Positions 1 through 5,736 of a DNA stretch of 9,601 nucleotides are shown one piece after another; the stretch's first letter is position 1; every line of letters begins with the position of its first letter. Origin of the DNA: Muribaculaceae bacterium (GTDB lineage Bacteria > Bacteroidota > Bacteroidia > Bacteroidales > Muribaculaceae); NCBI GenBank assembly GCA_009775535.1, contig VSPW01000010.1:12694-22294 (forward strand). Direction: 5' to 3'. The notes under the pieces are model-generated. The model was not told the DNA's origin. It worked only from the letters and a program-made list of their open reading frames with translations, and searched no databases. The position numbers and the translations under genes were made by a program.

Positions 1-1
1 C

Positions 2-562
2 CCGGGCTGGCAGCCCGGCTGGGGACCGTCATGGGGTTGGGGTCCATCATGGGGCGGCCCGATCGTGGCAGGACGTCCATGGCGTCCAACCGGCATAGGC
101 TCGTCTGGGACACACAGGCCAGCAGGCGGTTCAGGCATGGCTGGGGCACACCGCCCAGGCTCAAACCTGACAGGACGCCCGGGATCATCGACACGCCCAG
201 GCGGCAGCATCCGGCCAGGGTCATCCTCAAACCGTCCGGGGTCAGCAATAAACAACGGCAGTTCCGGCAGGCGTCCAGGATCATCCGCAACACGCCCAGG
301 ATACAACCAGAACCAGCGTCCAGGCTCATCATCCGTAATGAACGGCGGATCTTCCAGCCGTCCAGGAGGCTCAGGCATGCGCCCTGGAGGATCGTCATCA
401 CGGCCAGGAAACGGCTATAACAACAATAATTCCGGACGCCGTCCGTCTGGCACGACCGTAAGGCCTTCGTCAGGTGGAAGCAGCCGTCCTAGAGGTGGCT
501 TCTCCAGCGGCGGCGGACGCCATTCCAGCGGCGGTGGCGCAGGCCGCGGAGGAAGAAGGTAA
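2..562 (+). CDS. C-terminal part of a Gly/Ser/Pro/Arg-rich low-complexity protein (5' partial)
   Basis: The frame is open from the left edge to a TAA at 560-562, so only the last 186 codons are present and the true start lies outside the window. The visible part opens with Trp/Pro/Gly repeats (PGWQPGWGPSWGWGPSWGGP) and continues as a long tail built on about eleven RPG units (RPGSS, RPGGS variants). It ends in RGG-like text (GGGAGRGGRR). I count about 24 Arg and no Lys, Asp, Glu or Cys, so the tail is strongly basic and almost certainly disordered. I do not recognise a domain. Tails like this occur on envelope proteins of Bacteroidales, but the export signal would be off-window. The gene lies 37 bp before the OmpP1-type gene on the same strand, with no terminator between them, so co-transcription is likely. 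GTG at 65 and ATGs in the other frame are not credible starts, because the composition continues unchanged upstream. Being a real coding frame is fairly secure; function is unknown. Confidence 0.72.
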   Translation, partial: PGWQPGWGPSWGWGPSWGGPIVAGRPWRPTGIGSSGTHRPAGGSGMAGAHRPGSNLTGRPGSSTRPGGSIRPGSSSNRPGSAINNGSSGRRPGSSATRPGYNQNQRPGSSSVMNGGSSSRPGGSGMRPGGSSSRPGNGYNNNNSGRRPSGTTVRPSSGGSSRPRGGFSSGGGRHSSGGGAGRGGRR

Positions 563-599
563 AATACATAATAAAATTTGAATTTTCACACACAAGTTT

Positions 600-2204
600 A
601 TGAGACCTAACAAGCTCCTATTATTATCCTTACTGGGATGTGCCCCTGCAATGATGGCTCAAAGTTCCATTGACGCATACAATGTATCTTCCACCGACCT
701 GTACGGTACAGCCCGCTTCCAGTCAATGGCCGGGGCGTTCACTGCATTGGGAGGCGACATATCGACAATGAACCAAAACCCGGCCGGCATCGGTGTATAC
801 CGCAGCAACGACTTCAACCTTTCGTTTGATGTCGACATGCAAAGCGCCAAGACCAATGCCTACGGAAACAAAACGACCCTGGACAAAACTTTCGCCGACT
901 TCACCAATATAGGCTATGTAGGGGCATTCTCCATCAACAATGAGGTAATGCCGTACCTTTCATTCGGTGTAAGCTATAACAGGATAGCATCCTTCAACCG
1001 CAGGTACTCAGGATACTTCAACAGCATAAACACATCTCTGTCGAACTACATTGCCGGGATATCAAACGGGATAGCGCCCGAAGACCTGCTTTTCGACAAT
1101 AAATCATCCTACAATCCCTATTTCGATTCGGATTGTGATTGGCTCAGCATCCTGTCCTACAATGGCTACCTTATAAATCCTGTAGGAAATTCCGACCAAT
1201 ATAACGGACTTTACCAGAACGGCACTATCGCTGATGCCCAGTTTGAAGTCTGGGAAAAGGGACATATCGACGAATATGCCTTCAATTTAGGAGGTAACAT
1301 CATGAATACAGTATATTGGGGTGTAGGTGTCGGAATAACTGACCTGAGTTACCGATCAAAAGTATTTTATAACGAATCATTGGGCGGTGCGCTCATCCCT
1401 GACCAAAGCGGCAATAATACCATGACCGGCGCAGCCTATTATAGGCTTGACAATGAGAAGTCAATTTCCGGAACAGGCTTCAACTTCAAATTCGGTGTAA
1501 TCGTGAAGCCCATAAACGAACTGCGTTTCGGTGCTGCGATCCATACCCCCACATGGTATAAACTAAATCACCAGTATTATGGCGACCTGTATTCACAGTT
1601 TGCCGTAAATGCGGACGACCAACCTTTCCTGACCTCAGAGCAAGGCACACCAATGGCCGACTTTGAATGGCGGTTGCGTTCTCCTTGGCGGTTCACACTC
1701 GGCGCGGCCGGAGTAATAGGAGGCCGCGGCATAATCAGCGTTGACTATGAGCGGGTACAATACAACAACATGAGCATTTCCACACCTAATTCATGGGGCG
1801 ACTCATTCCAGCCTAACGATTACCTGAACGGTGATATCAAGAATTACTTCCAGGCCGCCAATATAGTACGCATAGGAGCGGAATTCCGCGCGACACCATG
1901 GCTTAGCCTTCGCGCCGGATATTCCTACCAGTCTTCCGATGTCAAGGAGGAAGCATATGACGGCTATCAGGAAGTGTTCACAAGCGGCACTGACCCAAGT
2001 TTCACTTTTGACAACACCACACAATACATAACCGCAGGAGTCGGACTACGATACAAGTCATTCTACCTAGACATGGCATACGTGCACAAACGCCAGGAAA
2101 GCGAATACCATGCATTTACAAACTACGGAAATGTCGTATCCCCCAAGGCATCATTGACAAACAACAATAATAAGCTGGTCTTTACCTTGGGATACAAGTT
2201 CTGA
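600..2204 (+). CDS. OmpP1/FadL/TodX-type outer-membrane transport protein
   Basis: This 534-aa protein is a predicted outer-membrane beta-barrel for uptake of hydrophobic compounds (FadL superfamily); the substrate in Bacteroidales is not established. Residues 1-20 form a signal peptide with probable cleavage at AMMA|Q. An LLGC at 11-14 resembles a lipobox, but a barrel with SPase I cleavage is the better reading. The mature N-terminus carries the block GTARFQSMAGAFTALGGD (36-53) and QNPAGIGVYR (59-68). The latter contains the NPA motif of the FadL N-terminal hatch and is very characteristic of Bacteroidetes OmpP1 homologues. The rest alternates short aromatic-rich strands with polar loops and ends LVFTLGYKF, with the terminal Phe expected for BAM recognition. 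ATG 600 is preceded by an A/T-rich leader without a Shine-Dalgarno, as is normal here, and gives an intact signal peptide. It may be co-transcribed with the low-complexity gene 37 bp upstream, and it ends 15 bp before a strong terminator. Family call is secure; ligand unknown. Confidence 0.93.
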   Translation: MRPNKLLLLSLLGCAPAMMAQSSIDAYNVSSTDLYGTARFQSMAGAFTALGGDISTMNQNPAGIGVYRSNDFNLSFDVDMQSAKTNAYGNKTTLDKTFADFTNIGYVGAFSINNEVMPYLSFGVSYNRIASFNRRYSGYFNSINTSLSNYIAGISNGIAPEDLLFDNKSSYNPYFDSDCDWLSILSYNGYLINPVGNSDQYNGLYQNGTIADAQFEVWEKGHIDEYAFNLGGNIMNTVYWGVGVGITDLSYRSKVFYNESLGGALIPDQSGNNTMTGAAYYRLDNEKSISGTGFNFKFGVIVKPINELRFGAAIHTPTWYKLNHQYYGDLYSQFAVNADDQPFLTSEQGTPMADFEWRLRSPWRFTLGAAGVIGGRGIISVDYERVQYNNMSISTPNSWGDSFQPNDYLNGDIKNYFQAANIVRIGAEFRATPWLSLRAGYSYQSSDVKEEAYDGYQEVFTSGTDPSFTFDNTTQYITAGVGLRYKSFYLDMAYVHKRQESEYHAFTNYGNVVSPKASLTNNNNKLVFTLGYKF

Positions 2205-2219
2205 TCCAGCATACATCAT

Positions 2220-2269
2220 AAAATAAGGGGCTGTGTCGTAATTTTGACACAGCCCCTTATTTTTTTTTT
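2220..2269 (+). terminator. Strong intrinsic terminator after the OmpP1-type gene
   Basis: An 18-bp perfect stem (2220-2237 paired with 2246-2263, core AGGGGCTGTGTC / GACACAGCCCCT) closes an 8-nt loop (GTAATTTT). It is followed by an uninterrupted T run to 2269. It starts 15 nt after the stop of the OmpP1-type gene. The left arm is flanked by A-rich DNA, so the hairpin could also act on minus-strand transcripts coming from the nagZ-like operon. This is read directly from the bases. Confidence 0.93.
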
Positions 2270-2298
2270 GTTCGTCTGCAACTTTTTTGATAATTTTG
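2267..2298 (+). promoter_or_regulatory. Bacteroidetes-type promoter for the small membrane protein gene
   Basis: TTTG (2267-2270), a 20-nt spacer, then TAATTTTG (2291-2298) match the Bacteroidetes sigma-ABfr consensus (TTTG near -33 and TAnnTTTG near -7). Transcription would begin near 2303-2306, giving a leader of roughly 15-18 nt before ATG 2321. The -33 TTTG is made from the last bases of the preceding terminator's T-tract. Assignment is by consensus match only. Confidence 0.72.
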
Positions 2299-2320
2299 TG
2301 TCAGATAAAATAAAAAAATC

Positions 2321-2545
2321 ATGGCCGTTAGTAACCGTATTAAACGCAACATATCTTTCGCACTTACTATTGTCGGGTGCTTTATCATCTTGGCTCGTAT
2401 AATCGAACCAATTATGAATCAAACCATAACCGGTTGGATCTGGTTTGAAATTTTCGGTGCATTAGTTATAACTTATTGCGCTTTCGACAATTTCAATATC
2501 TATCGCAAACGAGTTAAGGACGGCATAATGTTTGGTAGCAGATAA
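2321..2545 (+). CDS. Small two-helix inner-membrane protein, unknown function
   Basis: This 74-aa protein is not one I can name. It has a short basic N-terminus (SNRIKRN), a first hydrophobic helix about residues 11-32, a short polar turn (NQTITG, 33-38), and a second aromatic-rich helix about 39-56. The C-terminus is basic (YRKRVKDG). Both basic ends point to the cytoplasm, so the predicted topology is a helical hairpin in the inner membrane. The first helix contains an Arg and a Glu (R26, E29), unusual for a plain anchor. By hand count the gene is about 38% G+C, visibly lower than the flanking genes. It has its own promoter match just upstream and ATG 2321 in an A-rich context, and it stands alone between a terminator and a hairpin. 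Those features, more than homology, argue that it is a real gene. Confidence 0.68.
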   Translation: MAVSNRIKRNISFALTIVGCFIILARIIEPIMNQTITGWIWFEIFGALVITYCAFDNFNIYRKRVKDGIMFGSR

Positions 2546-2571
2546 CTCCGCAGAAAGCGTCTTTTCGTCAC

Positions 2572-2614
2572 AACGGGCGACACCATACTTTCGCGGTATG
2601 GATTCGCCCGTTTT
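2572..2614 (+). terminator. GC-rich hairpin with short T tail, possible terminator or attenuator
   Basis: The arm 2572-2588 (AACGGGCGA, CA, CCATAC) pairs with 2596-2612 (GTATGG, AT, TCGCCCGTT). This gives 9 + 6 base pairs around a 2x2 internal mismatch, with a 7-nt loop (TTTCGCG) and TTTT at 2611-2614. It lies 27 nt after the stop of the small membrane protein gene and could end its transcript, although the T tail is short. The right arm contains the ATG (2598) of the downstream gene remnant, so it could instead have controlled that gene. The structure is seen directly; the role is inferred. Confidence 0.5.
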
Positions 2615-2735
2615 ACATATCGACCTCGCCGTGCCGCAGGGCTGGCACGAGCTTTCCGACAAGCAGCTCCGTTACGCTTTCGAGCTTATCGCCAGTAATT
2701 ATACTTCCAACGAGATTAAGACACTGTGCCTTTTT
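2598..2735 (+). pseudogene. N-terminal remnant of a conserved-looking small protein gene
   Basis: From ATG 2598 the frame reads 46 residues of credible protein. They include the segment WHELSDKQLRYAFELIASNY followed by TSNEIKTLCLF, a pattern of aromatic and acidic residues typical of a folded helical domain. It resembles Bacteroidales hypothetical proteins with a W-x-E-L-(x)3-Q-L-R-Y motif, a recollection I cannot verify here. After LCLF the frame becomes Ser/Thr/Pro-rich, runs through the end of the convergent nagZ-like gene, and stops only at 2837. That continuation looks like non-coding read-through. The frame is also open upstream to TTG 2532, but that part overlaps the previous gene and a hairpin. 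The best reading is a gene whose 3' part was lost by deletion or recombination close to the nagZ-like stop. A short intact orphan protein is the main alternative. Confidence 0.45.
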
Positions 2736-2751
2736 TCGTCAACCTCAACGT

Positions 2752-5727
2752 TCAATCCTCCCCTATCGCGTCATAGACCATCTGGAATAGGGCCGGGCGC
2801 GGGTCTAGTTTGGAAAATGCAGGATTATCCCGCGTAGGGTTTACCCTGTTGTTTAGGAAGATAAAAATTATTTCATTGTCCGGGTCCACCCAAAACACCG
2901 TACCAGTAAAACCCAGATGACCGTAGGCCGATGCCGGAGCTCCGGCACAAGTGGGTGATGATTCCGGATTTTCCATATCAGGCTTGTCGAATCCGAGACC
3001 ACGGCGGCTTACAGACGAATGGTCTGTGGTAAACAGTCTTACCGTAGGCTCTGACAGCACCCTGACATCTCCATACCTGCCCCCATTGAGCCACATCTGA
3101 CAAACCTTAGCCAAATCGCCTGCATTACCGAAAAGTCCGGCGTTCCCCTGTACACCGCCTGAAAATGCGGCAGTCTCATCATGTACATATCCACATACTG
3201 TCTGACGGCGAAGGAACAAATCCTTCTCTGTCGGTGCTACGTTTTCTTTCCCAAATGACTCCAATGGCCGATAAGTAAGGCTTACAGCGCCAAGCGGTGA
3301 AAAAATGCTGTCCCTCACCCACCTATCATGGCCAATGCCGGTGAGCCTCTGTTCCATATCCATGAGCAGACAGAAGTTCAGGCAACTGTACAGATATTTC
3401 TTATTAGGGCGGCGGTCAATGGAATATATGCGGTTCATTATGGTGTCATATGTGTGGCGTCCCACATAAAGGCCCTCGGCCACAGGCATGTCGAACTTCG
3501 GTGAACGGCCAACTGATACAAGGTCGGCACGCAGCCGGGCATCCTTATGTGCATACACGTTACGTCCTATCTTTATGGTATGGGATTCGTCCGGACGTCT
3601 TGATGTGAGCTTTCCGCTATAGGATGCCGTATCTACCACTACCGACATCACCTGAAGCGATGCCGGCATTCCTGATTGGTGATAGAGCAGTTCACGGACT
3701 GTGATATCGGACTTCCCTTTGCCACGCAATCCGGGAATATAGCGCTCAACGGGGGCATCAAGGTCAAACAGTCCCAAATCATATGCCTTCATCACCCCAG
3801 GAAGAGTCCCAGTGGCCTTTGACACCGAGGCAAGGTCGTATATGGTCCTGTCTGTCACCGGTGTCTTTGAAATATAGTCAGTAGTGCCGAAATTTTTGTC
3901 AATAACCACATTCCCATTCTTGGCAACAAGCAATTGCCCTCCGGGGAAAGCCTTCGTCTTCAATCCTACCGATATGAGCGAGTCGACACGGCGGCTTACG
4001 TCAGGGTCCATGCCCTCCGACAGCGGAGAAGTGTATCCCAGGCGCGTCTTCTGTATCCTTACCCCTGTCCCGATAGGGGCTATACCACGTAGATTTACAG
4101 GAAGTGAACCGTCAACGTCAATACCCCCGAAAATGGCCTGCGCCGCGTATTCACGCTGATATGGGGTGTCGTCATAGGCCAGGACCAGTGTCCTGCATCC
4201 GTCAAGCGAAGGCTTGAATTTGGCCATCCTGTACGGGTTCATAAAGAATACCGGGACAAGCCCTTTGGCATCCTTCAGTGATGCAAAAGCATTACGCGAG
4301 GCCTGAGAGTCGGAATAGACAGCTACAATTACTGTATTGTGTGCCTTTATCCTAGACAATGTTGCCGCCGGGATATGTCCGTCATTCACATTGTATATTT
4401 CCACATCTGCATATTTCCGGCAGAATTTTCCGAATACGCCGTCCTTGCCGCCAATATTGACAACCGCGATGGAATTATCGGCCAGGCCACCGATAGGCAA
4501 CAGTCCGGCATCATTACGGACCACCGTCATTGATGCGGCGGCAAGTGAACGTAAAACCGCATCAGCTTCCGGAGAATTCAATGCGGCCTCCATCCCTGCC
4601 ATAGAAACCGGTGCAGGCCGACTTGAGAGTCCGAGGGCATATTTATAGGCCAGTACCTTGCGGCAACGGGACTCTATCTCAGATCTAGCCACCTTGCCGG
4701 AACGCACGGCCGCCATGACGGCATCGATCTCATCGACGGGATTGGACGGACAAAGGAGCACATCAGCACCAGCCATAAGGGCAGCCACACAGTTGCTGCC
4801 TTTCATGTCAGCTCCGTGCATTGCCAAGGCATCGGTGTAAACAAGCCCTTTAAAGCCAAGCTTATCCTTAAGCAGTCCCGTCATTATTGTATTCGACAGC
4901 GAAGCAGGCTTCCCGGAAGGGTCAAGGGACGGCACTGCCAGATGCCCGACCATAACCCCCGAAAGCCCTGCCCCTATATACTTTTTAAACGGATACAGGT
5001 CTATGCTGTCGAGCCTCCCAAGTGTATGCCCGACCATCGGCAGGGTCTTATGGGAATCGGTAGATGTGTCGCCATGTCCAGGAAAATGCTTTGCAACAGA
5101 CTGTACTCCGCCATCTTCAAGGCCACGTGAATATGCAAGTGCCAATGTAGATACTCGCTCCGGGTCTTCGCCGAAGGAACGGAATCCGATCACGGGGTTG
5201 GCCGGATTGGAATTCACATCAACATCAGGCGCAAAATTGACCTGTACACCCATCAACCGGCATTCCCTGGCCATTTCCAGCCCATAGTCATATAGCAGAC
5301 GGTCGTCCCTTATAGCTCCCAGCGCCATATTATGTGGGAAGCGTGGCGTCTTTTTTATACGCATCGACAATCCCCATTCGCCATCGAAGGTCATCAATAC
5401 CGGTACTTCTGCGATGCTTTGGGCATAGTTTGTCATATCGATATACTGCTCTATCGAGCCTTGGGAGAACAGCAGTCCCCCTACCCCGTTTTCCTTCACA
5501 AGTGTCCGCAGACGCGATTTTGACACGGCCGCCCCAGTGGGGTCGGCCTTAGGGAAAATCAGTTGCGCCACCCTTTGGCGTTCAGTCAGAGTATTGTATA
5601 CCGAATCCACCCAACGGCGGCATCCGTCGGTATCCGTCTGTTCAATTATCGTAGGCTGCTGCGCCCATGCCTGATGTATCAGAGGGGCAAATGCCCACAA
5701 CAATATAGCAAATAATTTCATTTTCAT
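2752..5727 (-). CDS. Secreted GH3 beta-N-acetylglucosaminidase (NagZ type) fused to a class C beta-lactamase-fold domain
   Basis: This 991-aa bifunctional protein has a signal peptide at 1-22 (cleavage near AWA|Q). A GH3 catalytic barrel spans about 40-365, a GH3 C-terminal-like alpha/beta domain about 385-560, and a beta-lactamase/AmiE-type serine hydrolase about 575-985. The GH3 part carries KHFPGHGDTSTDSHKTLP (213-230), whose D224-H226 pair matches the NagZ acid/base dyad. The nucleophile is D299 in VYTDALAM. Together these point to removal of GlcNAc from muropeptides. The C-terminal part has the SxxK motif (S634-V-S-K637), a YSCLNF block at 780-785 where a Y-x-N motif is expected, and HLG (937-939). 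In Bacillus subtilis, NagZ and the beta-lactamase-fold amidase AmiE are neighbouring genes acting in sequence, so the C-terminal domain is inferred to be a MurNAc-L-Ala amidase; esterase or DD-peptidase activity is possible. It is the last gene of the operon, 9 bp after the 5'-nucleotidase. ATG 5727 is used; ATG 5721 is an equally plausible start two codons in. Confidence 0.94.
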   Translation of the reverse strand: MKMKLFAILLWAFAPLIHQAWAQQPTIIEQTDTDGCRRWVDSVYNTLTERQRVAQLIFPKADPTGAAVSKSRLRTLVKENGVGGLLFSQGSIEQYIDMTNYAQSIAEVPVLMTFDGEWGLSMRIKKTPRFPHNMALGAIRDDRLLYDYGLEMARECRLMGVQVNFAPDVDVNSNPANPVIGFRSFGEDPERVSTLALAYSRGLEDGGVQSVAKHFPGHGDTSTDSHKTLPMVGHTLGRLDSIDLYPFKKYIGAGLSGVMVGHLAVPSLDPSGKPASLSNTIMTGLLKDKLGFKGLVYTDALAMHGADMKGSNCVAALMAGADVLLCPSNPVDEIDAVMAAVRSGKVARSEIESRCRKVLAYKYALGLSSRPAPVSMAGMEAALNSPEADAVLRSLAAASMTVVRNDAGLLPIGGLADNSIAVVNIGGKDGVFGKFCRKYADVEIYNVNDGHIPAATLSRIKAHNTVIVAVYSDSQASRNAFASLKDAKGLVPVFFMNPYRMAKFKPSLDGCRTLVLAYDDTPYQREYAAQAIFGGIDVDGSLPVNLRGIAPIGTGVRIQKTRLGYTSPLSEGMDPDVSRRVDSLISVGLKTKAFPGGQLLVAKNGNVVIDKNFGTTDYISKTPVTDRTIYDLASVSKATGTLPGVMKAYDLGLFDLDAPVERYIPGLRGKGKSDITVRELLYHQSGMPASLQVMSVVVDTASYSGKLTSRRPDESHTIKIGRNVYAHKDARLRADLVSVGRSPKFDMPVAEGLYVGRHTYDTIMNRIYSIDRRPNKKYLYSCLNFCLLMDMEQRLTGIGHDRWVRDSIFSPLGAVSLTYRPLESFGKENVAPTEKDLFLRRQTVCGYVHDETAAFSGGVQGNAGLFGNAGDLAKVCQMWLNGGRYGDVRVLSEPTVRLFTTDHSSVSRRGLGFDKPDMENPESSPTCAGAPASAYGHLGFTGTVFWVDPDNEIIFIFLNNRVNPTRDNPAFSKLDPRPALFQMVYDAIGED

Positions 5728-5736
5728 ATCATCTTA

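Noticed and set aside
31..420. 129-aa frame on the + strand within the low-complexity gene
   Set aside because: It is a shadow frame caused by the G+C-rich repeats; the +2 frame carries the regular RPG/GS repeats and continues to the gene's natural end.
571..580. Possible promoter (TAAAATTTG) before the OmpP1-type gene
   Set aside because: The element has one extra base relative to TAnnTTTG and no TTG at the proper distance upstream; co-transcription from the upstream gene is as likely.
600..660. Lipoprotein signal (LLGC) in the OmpP1-type protein
   Set aside because: A full beta-barrel with terminal Phe and a good SPase I site (AMMA|Q) makes lipid attachment at C14 unlikely.
2216..2422. 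68-aa minus-strand frame
   Set aside because: It reads through the terminator hairpin and opposite the small membrane gene, with no promoter and no protein-like character.
2462..2662. 66-aa minus-strand frame
   Set aside because: It lies antisense to two better-supported + strand features and spans a hairpin; composition is not convincing.
2731..2751. Possible minus-strand terminator immediately after the NagZ fusion gene
   Set aside because: The TCAACCTCAACG stretch is a direct repeat rather than a stem, and on the minus strand it is followed by A residues, not T.
4337..4648. 103-aa + strand frame inside the NagZ fusion gene, and similar long antisense frames at 3884-5552
   Set aside because: All are antisense to a single uninterrupted, motif-rich 991-codon gene, and none has its own leader or recognisable motifs.
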